A stretch of DNA of 6,629 nt from an uncultured Actinomycetes bacterium. GTDB taxonomy: Bacteria; Actinomycetota; Thermoleophilia; Gaiellales; F1-60-MAGs149. Both the position numbers and the translations under genes were made by a program. The stretch's first letter is position 1. Each line of letters begins with the position of its first letter. Shown here piece by piece: positions 1 to 5,883 of the stretch. Below the pieces are notes generated by a model. It saw only the letters and a list, made by a program, of their open reading frames with translations. It ran no database searches and was not told the origin of the DNA. The stretch is from positions 1 to 6,629 of the forward strand of contig CAJCBN010000248.1 of assembly GCA_903960645.1 (NCBI GenBank), written 5' to 3'.

Positions 1-1044
1 CGCCTGCAGTCGACCGGCCGGGAGCTCTCCGGCCCGGGCGAGCCCGAGCAGACGCGCGACGAGTGCGCCCGGGCGGGCGAGCTCGTCGACCGCGAGATCG
101 ATCGCCGCCTTGACGGTGGCGCTGTCCTCGTGGAGCGGGTCCGTCACCTCGAGGTGCCCGCGCGCGATGGTGATCGGCGTGCGCAGCTCGTGCGAGGCGT
201 CCTGCACGAAGCGCTGCTGGGCGAGGAAGGCGGTCTCGAGGCGCTCCAGCATGTCGTCGATGCTGTGCGTCAGGCGGGCGATCTCGTCGTCGCCGCCGAT
301 CGGGCCGACGCGTGCCTCGAGCCGACCAGCCGTGATGGACTCGGCACGCCGGCTCATCGTGGTCAGCGGACGGAGCGCGCTGCGCGCGGCGAACCACGAC
401 CCGAGCAGCGTCAGGGCCGCGCCGATCCCGCCGGCAACCAGCAGGGCCCGCACCAGCTCGGCCAGCCGGTCGTCGGCCTGCTCGCGTGGGACACCCGCTG
501 CGGCGGTGACGCCGTTCGCGTCGCGCGCCACCGCGATCGTGTAGCCGTCATCGTCGAGCACTCCGGTCGTAGTGCCCGCTGGATCATCCAGGTACGGGAC
601 GAGACCGCGGGCGTCCTCGGTGTTGATGAGCGCAGCGGCGCCCGGGGCGCGCACTGCGAGAAGGTTGTCCGCGGCGCTGCGCCGGACGAGATACGGCTCG
701 GTGCTCGCGTCGAGCTCGGCCAGCGCGGGCGCGGCAGCGGGGTCCGTGTCGCCCGCACCGCCCCCGTTGAGATCCGGCACCACGGCCTCGTCCTCATCCC
801 CATCGTCATCGTCCTTGCCGTCGCCGCCGCCGTCCGTCCGGGCGGTAGGCACCGAGCCGGGCTCGGCCTGCGAGGCAACGGCGAGCAGGCTGCGCGCCTC
901 CAGCGTTGCCTCCTGCGCCAGGCTCTCATTGAGGGAGCGGCGCTCGAGGATGACCACGCCGGCCCCCGTGAGCAGGAGCACGAGCAGAACCAGGGCGACG
1001 CTGGCGATCGCGAGCCGCAGCCGGATCGGCAGGCGACGCCTCAA
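1..1044 (-). CDS. Two-component sensor histidine kinase, C-terminal part cut by the window edge
   Basis: This is a membrane sensor kinase that should phosphorylate the response regulator encoded just upstream. 348 codons are visible. Domains in order: an Arg-rich N-terminus (RRRLPIRLRL), TM1 at about residues 11-33, an extracytoplasmic sensor region of about 165 residues, TM2 at about 198-220, a HAMP linker at about 221-275, and a HisKA dimerisation/phosphoacceptor helix at about 276-345 carrying the H-box SHELRTP with H285 (bases 190-192) as the phosphorylated histidine. The N, G1, F and G2 boxes of the ATPase domain would lie past base 1. The start is inferred to be TTG at 1044. It forms a TTGA overlap with the regulator's stop, a GGTGG lies 4-5 nt upstream, and the next possible GTG falls inside or after TM1. 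An annotation tool that ignores TTG would miss the N-terminus. The sensor region holds an unusually acidic stretch at residues 71-86. The stimulus is unknown. Confidence 0.93.
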   Translation of the reverse strand, partial: MRRRLPIRLRLAIASVALVLLVLLLTGAGVVILERRSLNESLAQEATLEARSLLAVASQAEPGSVPTARTDGGGDGKDDDDGDEDEAVVPDLNGGGAGDTDPAAAPALAELDASTEPYLVRRSAADNLLAVRAPGAAALINTEDARGLVPYLDDPAGTTTGVLDDDGYTIAVARDANGVTAAAGVPREQADDRLAELVRALLVAGGIGAALTLLGSWFAARSALRPLTTMSRRAESITAGRLEARVGPIGGDDEIARLTHSIDDMLERLETAFLAQQRFVQDASHELRTPITIARGHLEVTDPLHEDSATVKAAIDLAVDELARPGALVARLLGLARAGELPAGRLQA

Positions 1045-1745
1045 CGATCCACCAGGCGGTAGCCCATCCCCCGCACGGTCTCGATGCGGCTCGCATCCTC
1101 GTCGCGCAGCTTCGTGCGCAGGTACCGAATGTAGACGTCGATGACGTTGGAACGCGGATCGTGCGAGATGCCCCAGACGCCGTCGAGGATCTGCTGGCGC
1201 GACAGCACCTGACCGCGATGGCGCATCAGGTACTCGAGCAAGGCGAACTCACGGGCGCTCAGGGCGACGGGTTCGTCGTCGAGGAGCACCTCGCGGCGGA
1301 GGAGGTCGAGCCGCAGGTCCCCCACCTCCACGATGTCGCTGCGGGCGGCGGCGCCCGCACGGTCGACGGTGCGCAGGTGCGAGCGCACGCGGGCAGCCAG
1401 CTCCGCGAAGGCGAAAGGCTTCACCATGTAGTCGGTCGCGCCGAGGTCGAGGCCCCGCACTCGATCGTCGACTTCGCCGCGGGCGGTCAGCATGATCACC
1501 GGCACCAGCGGATCGACCTGACGGATCTGCTGAAGCACCTCGAAGCCATCGCAGCCTGGGAGCATGACGTCGAGGATCACCAGATCAGCGGGGGCGGCGA
1601 GGAAGATCCCGATCGCGCTCGGTCCGTTGACGGCCACCTCGATGGCGTGGCCCTCGGCGGCCAGTCCCTTCTCGATGAAGGAGGCAATCAGGGGCTCGTC
1701 CTCGGCGATCAGGATACGCATGCGCACATCGTGCCAGTTGCGCAT
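1041..1745 (-). CDS. OmpR/PhoB-family response regulator
   Basis: This is a DNA-binding response regulator, the likely partner of the overlapping histidine kinase. The receiver domain (about residues 10-125) shows the acidic pair E15/D16, the phosphoacceptor D59 in LVILDVMLPGCDG, the switch threonine T87 in MLTARG and the conserved K109 in MVKPF. A winged-helix Trans_reg_C domain follows at about 137-234, ending in the typical ETVRGMGYRLV. The length of 234 aa is normal for the family. Two starts are possible. ATG at 1745 has a GAGAG seven nt upstream. ATG at 1721 gives the usual family beginning MRILIAEDE but has no visible ribosome-binding site. The outer start is used here, and the extra eight residues may not be translated. 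The stop codon is shared with the TTG start of the kinase, so the two are translationally coupled. Confidence 0.95.
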   Translation of the reverse strand: MRNWHDVRMRILIAEDEPLIASFIEKGLAAEGHAIEVAVNGPSAIGIFLAAPADLVILDVMLPGCDGFEVLQQIRQVDPLVPVIMLTARGEVDDRVRGLDLGATDYMVKPFAFAELAARVRSHLRTVDRAGAAARSDIVEVGDLRLDLLRREVLLDDEPVALSAREFALLEYLMRHRGQVLSRQQILDGVWGISHDPRSNVIDVYIRYLRTKLRDEDASRIETVRGMGYRLVDR

Positions 1746-1802
1746 GAGGGGACTCTCATCCGCCGAGGCGGCTTCGATCGCCGTCGCGGATGGGTGTCTG
1801 GG

Positions 1803-2672
1803 TCAGGCGGGATCGGTGTCGGCGACGTCGGCGCCGTAGGTGCCGAAGCGCCCCCAGGCGCGCTCGGCGTCGTCGCGGCGCCGGCCGATGCTGTCGGGGT
1901 TGCGTTCCAGCAGCGTCGCGGCCAGCAGCTCGACCAGGAAGATGCCGGTGACCGCGGTCGGAAACGGTGCGGGCGCGTCGTCGGCGCAGACGAGCGTCTC
2001 GGTGGCGTGTTTGGCGGCCGGCGCGGCCGGCGAATCGGTGACGAGCACGACGGGCGCCCCCGCCTCCTGGAAGAACGCCGCCACGTCCGTGGTCACCTTG
2101 GCGTAGCGGCGGAAGGTGAACGCCAGCAGACGATCCTCGGGACCGATGCCCATCAGCCGGTCGGCGAGCGCGGACTCGCCGGCCTCGACGCGGACGACGT
2201 TCGGCAGCATCGGGTTGAGCAGGAAGTAGGCGTACTCGGCGACGGCCGCGCTCGCGCGCTGGCCGAATACGTGGATCCAGCCCTCGCCCGATTCGAGCAG
2301 GGCGGCGGCCCGGTCGAGCGCCTCCGGCGGGGTTGCCGTCGCGACCGTGCGCAGATCTCGCTCCACCGCCTCGAGCCAGCGCTGGACGAGCGTCTCGCCG
2401 GTGGACGGCGCGGACGCATCCTCCAGCCGACCACGGATGTCGCCGCGCAACGCCTCCTGTAGGCCGGTGTAACCGCCGTACCCGAGCCGGGCGCCGAAGC
2501 GGACGACCGCGGCCTTGGAAACGCCGGCGGCGGTGGCCAGCGCATCGGCAGACATGAAGGCCACGCCCGTGGGATCGCGCAGCACCGCATCGGCCACGCG
2601 CTGGTCGTTCGGCGAGAGCTCCTCGAGGCGACCGCGGATGCGATCGAGTGGATCGGTTCCCTGTTCCGGCAC
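1803..2672 (-). CDS. RpiR/MurR-family HTH-SIS transcriptional regulator
   Basis: This is a 289-aa transcription factor with an N-terminal RpiR-type helix-turn-helix (about residues 8-84, recognition region MSADALATAAGVSKAAVVRF) and a C-terminal SIS domain (about 125-255) that in this family binds phosphosugars. The SIS region includes the family-typical TFRRYAKVT segment and LVTDSPAAP. No sugar or amino-sugar metabolism gene is adjacent, so its ligand and regulon cannot be read from this window. The GTG start at 2672 is chosen because the frame upstream to the ATG at 2738 encodes a non-conserved stretch overlapping trpS, and because a TACCGT hexamer sits 6 nt before the GTG. The gene is divergent from trpS and ends 57 bp before the response regulator start, so read-through into the two-component genes is possible. 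Confidence 0.9.
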   Translation of the reverse strand: MPEQGTDPLDRIRGRLEELSPNDQRVADAVLRDPTGVAFMSADALATAAGVSKAAVVRFGARLGYGGYTGLQEALRGDIRGRLEDASAPSTGETLVQRWLEAVERDLRTVATATPPEALDRAAALLESGEGWIHVFGQRASAAVAEYAYFLLNPMLPNVVRVEAGESALADRLMGIGPEDRLLAFTFRRYAKVTTDVAAFFQEAGAPVVLVTDSPAAPAAKHATETLVCADDAPAPFPTAVTGIFLVELLAATLLERNPDSIGRRRDDAERAWGRFGTYGADVADTDPA

Positions 2673-2678
2673 GGGCCG

Positions 2679-2684
2679 ACGGTA
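2679..2684 (-). promoter_or_regulatory. Putative -10 element (TACCGT) for the RpiR-family gene
   Basis: On the minus strand TACCGT is followed by six bases and then the GTG start at 2672. This spacing would place the transcription start at or next to the start codon, giving a leaderless message. No convincing -35 hexamer or Shine-Dalgarno is seen. The element is inferred from pattern and from its recurrence at other gene starts in the window. Confidence 0.5.
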
Positions 2685-2719
2685 CCAGACCGCCTGCGCC
2701 GGTCGCCGGACTCGGTCGG

Positions 2720-2725
2720 TACGGT
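2720..2725 (+). promoter_or_regulatory. Putative -10 element (TACGGT) for trpS
   Basis: TACGGT is followed by ACGGCC and then the trpS ATG at 2732, the same six-base spacing as on the opposite strand for the RpiR gene. It shares the 59-bp divergent intergenic region with that promoter. No clear -35 box and no Shine-Dalgarno sequence are seen, which fits leaderless transcription. Confidence 0.5.
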
Positions 2726-2731
2726 ACGGCC

Positions 2732-3721
2732 ATGGCACGCGTCTTCTCCGGCATCCAGCCCACCGGCGACAAGCACATCGGCAATTACCTCGGCGCGATC
2801 CGTCACTGGGTCGACGGACAGGACGAGCACGAATGCCTCTTCTGCATCGTCGACCTGCACTCGATCACCGTGCCCGTCGATCCCGAGCAGCTGCGGCAAG
2901 CCACGCTGTCGCTGGCGACGCTGCTCTTCGCCGCGGGGCTCGACCCCGAGCGGTCGGTCCTCTTCGTGCAGGGCCACGTGCCCCAGCACATGGAGCTGGC
3001 CTGGTACCTCAACTGCACGGCCACCATGGGCGAGCTGCGGCGCATGACGCAGTTCAAGGACAAGTCCGACGGTCAGGAGTCGGTCTCCGTCGGCCTCTTC
3101 GACTACCCCGTCCTGCAGGCTGCGGATGTCCTGCTCTACAACGCAGGTCGGGTCCCGGTCGGTGAGGATCAGCGGCAGCACCTCGAGCTGATGCGCGACA
3201 TCGCGATCCGCTTCAACGGCCGCTACGGCGACACCTTCGTCGTACCCGAGGCGGCGATTCCCCCGGCCGGCGCCCGCATCGTGGACCTGCAGGAGCCGAC
3301 GCGGAAGATGTCGACGACGGGCGGAACCGAGCAGGGCACGCTGACGCTGCTGGAGGATCCCAAGCGTCTCCAGAAGAAGATCATGTCTGCCGTCACCGAC
3401 TCCGACGGGGAGATCCGCCACGACCCCGAGGGCAAGCCCGGGGTGTCGGGGCTGCTGTCCCTCCAGTCCGCGGTCGAGAACGTGTCGATCGCCGACCTCG
3501 AGGCCCGCTATCAGGGCCGGGGCTACGGCGACTTCAAGAAGGATGTGGCCGCCGGCGTCATCGAGCTGCTGGCGCCGCTGCAGGCCCGCCACGCGGAGCT
3601 CGCCGGCGACCCGGCCGAGGTTGAGCGCCTGCTGCGTCGGGGTGCCGAGCGCGCGCTCGAGCTGGCGGTGCCCCAGATCGAGGCCGTGCGCGAGCGCATC
3701 GGCTTTCTCCCGGCCGTCTAG
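2732..3721 (+). CDS. trpS: Tryptophanyl-tRNA synthetase
   Basis: This class Ic aminoacyl-tRNA synthetase charges tRNA-Trp with tryptophan using ATP, in the cytosol. The 329-aa length is normal for bacterial TrpRS. Residues 7-18 (GIQPTGDKHIGN) are the HIGH-type nucleotide-binding signature. Residues 40-48 (VDLHSITVP) and 125-151 (YPVLQAAD, then VPVGEDQRQHLE) are characteristic TrpRS segments of the catalytic domain. The KMSKS loop reads KMSTTGG at 192-198, so the second lysine of the canonical loop is replaced by threonine; I recall this variant from some bacterial TrpRS groups, so it is not a sign of damage. The start at ATG 2732 gives the conserved MARVFSGIQPTG beginning. The open frame continues upstream to 2648 but that extension has no family similarity and would overlap the divergent regulator. 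The gene appears monocistronic and converges on a short-chain dehydrogenase. Confidence 0.97.
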   Translation: MARVFSGIQPTGDKHIGNYLGAIRHWVDGQDEHECLFCIVDLHSITVPVDPEQLRQATLSLATLLFAAGLDPERSVLFVQGHVPQHMELAWYLNCTATMGELRRMTQFKDKSDGQESVSVGLFDYPVLQAADVLLYNAGRVPVGEDQRQHLELMRDIAIRFNGRYGDTFVVPEAAIPPAGARIVDLQEPTRKMSTTGGTEQGTLTLLEDPKRLQKKIMSAVTDSDGEIRHDPEGKPGVSGLLSLQSAVENVSIADLEARYQGRGYGDFKKDVAAGVIELLAPLQARHAELAGDPAEVERLLRRGAERALELAVPQIEAVRERIGFLPAV

Positions 3722-3784
3722 CTGTTCTGCGGAGTTGCTTGTGCGACGGGGGCGATGGCGGTTGAGTGTCGAGGTGCCGCTCGG

Positions 3785-3907
3785 GTCTGGATACGACGAA
3801 GGGGTCAGACCCTTTCGTCGCATTACCGCTCGGGTGCCTGTGGTTAGCTGGTGTGTTTACCGCGGTCAATGCGACAAAAGGGTCTGACCCCTTCGTCGCA
3901 TCCAGAC
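3785..3907. repeat. Pair of REP-like palindromes in inverted orientation (BIME-like), possible bidirectional terminator
   Basis: Two 40-nt arms, 3785-3824 and 3868-3907, are inverted copies of each other with two mismatches (A/G at 3793 and C/T at 3816, each against the other arm). A 43-nt spacer separates them. Each arm is itself a hairpin. In the left arm 3794-3805 pairs with 3809-3820 around a CAG loop. In the right arm 3871-3883 pairs with 3887-3899 with two mismatches around a CTG loop. The core is GGGTCAGACCC or GGGTCTGACCC flanked by CGTCGCAT-like ends. This is the design of REP sequences mobilised by RAYT (Y1 transposase-like) proteins, although no transposase is in the window. It occupies the 233-bp gap (3722-3954) between the converging trpS and dehydrogenase genes, where it could also stop transcription from both sides. 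Nothing else is recognised in that gap. Confidence 0.85.
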
Positions 3908-3954
3908 AGCAGCGTTCTCACCGAACCCGTCTCGCAGGCTCATAGGCAGAACAA

Positions 3955-4713
3955 CTAGCCGAACTTCGCGCGACTGCGGCGGGCAAGCCGCGCCATCGCC
4001 CCCGGGGCGATGGCCTGGGCGACCGTGGCGGCCCGCCACCACTCTGGGTGGTACGACTCGGCACGTCGGCGCTCGAGGGCGCGCAGGATCGTGTCGGCGC
4101 AGCGTGTGTCGTCGATCACGGTGTGCCGCAGCCAGCGATGGCCGCGCAGGCGATCGTGGGGAAAGGCGGCGGTCGCGACGGGGCCGGGATTGGCTGTCAG
4201 GACGTGCACGCCGACGGCGGCAGCCTCCACGTGCAGCCCGCGTGACCAGGCGATCGCCGCGTGCTTGGCGGCGGCGTAATGCGGCGCCGAGCCGGTCGAC
4301 ACGGTCCCGGCCACGCTGACGACGTTGACGATCGAGCCCCGGGCGGCGGCCAGTCCGGGCCAGGCGACCGCGGTGACGCGCACCATCGCCAGGTACAGCA
4401 GTTCGATGGCCTCCCGTGCCTCGTCGGGGTCGTGCTCGAGGAGCGGCCTGCGGAACGGACCGCCGGCGTTGTTGACGAGCACGGGGATGCGCTCGACGCC
4501 GGCGAGCCGCTCGCCGAGCGCCGCGATGCCCTCGGCGGAGGCGAGGTCGGCGACCAGCGTGTCGCAGGCCAACGCCCGCCCGGCCGCGGCGAGGCGGTCG
4601 GCGCCGCGAGCCACGAGCAACAGGTCCGTCCCACGCTCCCGCAGCCGGCGCGCCAGTGCGAGGCCGATGCCGGACGAGCCGCCGGTCACCACCATCAGGG
4701 AGCGCTGCGCCAT
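3955..4713 (-). CDS. Short-chain dehydrogenase/reductase (SDR family)
   Basis: This is a 252-aa classical SDR, an NAD(P)-dependent oxidoreductase with a Rossmann fold; its substrate cannot be deduced. Visible motifs: the cofactor-binding TGGSSGIG (residues 10-17), DL at 56-57 near the adenine-binding DxxD position, NNAG (81-84), the catalytic serine S133 in NVVSVAG, YxxxK (Y146 and K150 in HYAAAKHAA), and the NPGPVAT turn (175-181). A basic residue, R36, follows the second beta strand (LLLVARGADR), which suggests NADPH preference. The position of the structural asparagine of the N-S-Y-K tetrad appears to be L106 (ELLYLAMVRVT). ATG at 4713 is the start, with a TAGGCT hexamer 8 nt upstream. The open frame runs much further upstream, antisense to the AI-2E gene, but that part has no protein-like content. 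The gene is divergent from the AI-2E/selenoprotein operon. Confidence 0.93.
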   Translation of the reverse strand: MAQRSLMVVTGGSSGIGLALARRLRERGTDLLLVARGADRLAAAGRALACDTLVADLASAEGIAALGERLAGVERIPVLVNNAGGPFRRPLLEHDPDEAREAIELLYLAMVRVTAVAWPGLAAARGSIVNVVSVAGTVSTGSAPHYAAAKHAAIAWSRGLHVEAAAVGVHVLTANPGPVATAAFPHDRLRGHRWLRHTVIDDTRCADTILRALERRRAESYHPEWWRAATVAQAIAPGAMARLARRSRAKFG

Positions 4714-4721
4714 TGGCACGG

Positions 4722-4727
4722 AGCCTA
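4722..4727 (-). promoter_or_regulatory. Putative -10 element (TAGGCT) for the SDR gene
   Basis: On the minus strand TAGGCT is followed by eight bases and then ATG at 4713. The whole divergent region is only 39 bp and contains this hexamer and the opposing TACACT for the AI-2E operon, so the two promoters must lie back to back and may interfere. A GGGTAGG overlaps the hexamer but is too far from the ATG to be an ordinary Shine-Dalgarno. Confidence 0.45.
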
Positions 4728-4740
4728 CCCGTCGGCGCGG

Positions 4741-4746
4741 TACACT
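4741..4746 (+). promoter_or_regulatory. Putative -10 element (TACACT) for the AI-2E/selenoprotein operon
   Basis: TACACT is followed by CGGGCC and the GTG start at 4753, the same six-base spacing seen at trpS and the RpiR gene. No -35 box is found at the usual distance; a TTGGCA at 4713-4718 is 22 bp away, which is too far. If correct, this promoter drives both the membrane protein and the Sec-containing oxidoreductase. Confidence 0.5.
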
Positions 4747-4752
4747 CGGGCC

Positions 4753-5883
4753 GTGCCGCAGCCGCCCGCACCCCCTCGCCGCGTCGAGATCACCATCTCG
4801 TCGCGCACGCTGCTGCGGCTCCTGCTGGTCGGAACCGGCTTCACCGTGCTGACGCTTCTGCTTTGGCAGGTGCGCACCATTCTCGAGCTGGTGCTGATCG
4901 CCGCGTTCCTCGCCCTCGCGCTGAACCCGCTGGTCAGCGTGCTCGAGCGGCGCATCGGCAATCGCCGCGGCGTGGCCTCCGTGATCGTCGTGCTCGGGCT
5001 CCTCCTGCTCTTCATGGTGTTCCTGGCGGCCCTGCTGACGCCGCTCTACGAAGAGATGCGATCGTTCGCCACCCGTGCGCCCGGGCTGATCGACGAGCTG
5101 CGCAACTGGAGCGTCTTCAAGCGCTTCGACGATCGCTACGACTTCGCCACCCGACTTGAGGAGGGTGCGACGCAGTACTCGGACCGCCTGCCCGCTCAGG
5201 CCGGCAACCTGCTCGGGGTCGCCACCGCCGTCGTGACCGGCTTCGGCAAGGCCCTGACGGTGCTGTTCATGACGCTGTTTCTGCTGCTCGAGATCCCGCG
5301 CTTCCTGCGCACGATCACCGAGCTGCTGCGCCCCGGGGCGGCCGATCGCTCGCTCGTCGTCTTCGATCAGGTCAACGGGACGATCGCCCGCTGGACCGCG
5401 GGTGTCCTCTTCATCGCGACGATTGCGGGTACGGTCACCGGTGTCAGCGCCTGGCTGCTGGGCGTGCCCTTCGCGCTGGCGCTGGCGCTGCTCGTCGGCG
5501 TTCTCGACCTGATCCCGCTCGTCGGCGCGACCATCGGCAGCATTGTCGTGGTGCTGGTCGCGTTCACGCACAGCCTCACCGCCGGCATCGTGATGCTGAT
5601 TCTCGCGGTCATCTACCAGTTCCTCGAGAACCACATCATCCAGCCCGTCGTGATGCGCAAGAGCATCGACGTCTCGCCCTTCATCGTGCTGGTCAGCGTC
5701 CTGATCGGCGCCTCGCTGCTTGGGATCATCGGCGCACTGCTGGCGATCCCGATCGCCGGCTCGGTGCAGGTGGTGCTGCGGCAGTTGCTCGAGGCCCGTC
5801 GTTCCCGCGTGGCGGCGGAGCGGCAGCTGCTGGAGGACAGCGACGGGTCGCCAGTCGTCATCATCGAGGGGGAGCTGCCATGA
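4753..5883 (+). CDS. AI-2E/PerM-family transporter-like membrane protein
   Basis: This is a 376-aa polytopic inner-membrane protein of the AI-2E exporter superfamily (PerM/YdiK/TqsA-like). Members export autoinducer-2 or act as cation/H+ antiporters; which applies here is unknown. Hydrophobic segments lie at about residues 21-40, 42-62, 75-97, 155-180, 212-236, 238-260, 262-290 and 305-343. Between the third and fourth is a soluble, charged region (98-150). Family signatures are present: DLIPLVGATIGSI (252-264) and FLENHIIQPVVMRKSIDVSP (290-309). The C-terminal tail is charged and probably cytoplasmic. GTG at 4753 is the start because the protein then begins with a short Pro-rich tail before the first helix and a TACACT hexamer lies 6 nt upstream. 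The open frame reaches back to 4261, but that part is antisense to the SDR gene. Its stop overlaps the next gene's start (ATGA), implying coupled expression with the oxidoreductase. Confidence 0.93.
   Translation: MPQPPAPPRRVEITISSRTLLRLLLVGTGFTVLTLLLWQVRTILELVLIAAFLALALNPLVSVLERRIGNRRGVASVIVVLGLLLLFMVFLAALLTPLYEEMRSFATRAPGLIDELRNWSVFKRFDDRYDFATRLEEGATQYSDRLPAQAGNLLGVATAVVTGFGKALTVLFMTLFLLLEIPRFLRTITELLRPGAADRSLVVFDQVNGTIARWTAGVLFIATIAGTVTGVSAWLLGVPFALALALLVGVLDLIPLVGATIGSIVVVLVAFTHSLTAGIVMLILAVIYQFLENHIIQPVVMRKSIDVSPFIVLVSVLIGASLLGIIGALLAIPIAGSVQVVLRQLLEARRSRVAAERQLLEDSDGSPVVIIEGELP

Noticed and set aside
1161..2462. Large plus-strand open frame of 433 aa opposite the response regulator and RpiR genes
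   Set aside because: It is a GC-rich antisense shadow. The minus strand holds two well-recognised families over the same bases.
2648..2731. N-terminal extension of TrpRS from ATG 2648
   Set aside because: Known TrpRS proteins begin just before the GIQPTG motif, and the extension overlaps the RpiR start and the divergent promoters.
3558..3869. Small minus-strand frame reaching into the REP region
   Set aside because: It overlaps the 3' end of trpS and a palindrome and has no recognisable protein content.
3722..3954. tRNA or tRNA-Sec gene, or a CRISPR array, in the largest intergenic gap
   Set aside because: Only two inverted palindromes are present. There is no cloverleaf, no CCA-like end and no regularly spaced direct repeats.
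4261..4752. Upstream extension of the AI-2E protein
   Set aside because: It is antisense to the SDR gene with no membrane-protein character. GTG 4753 with its -10 hexamer explains the start.
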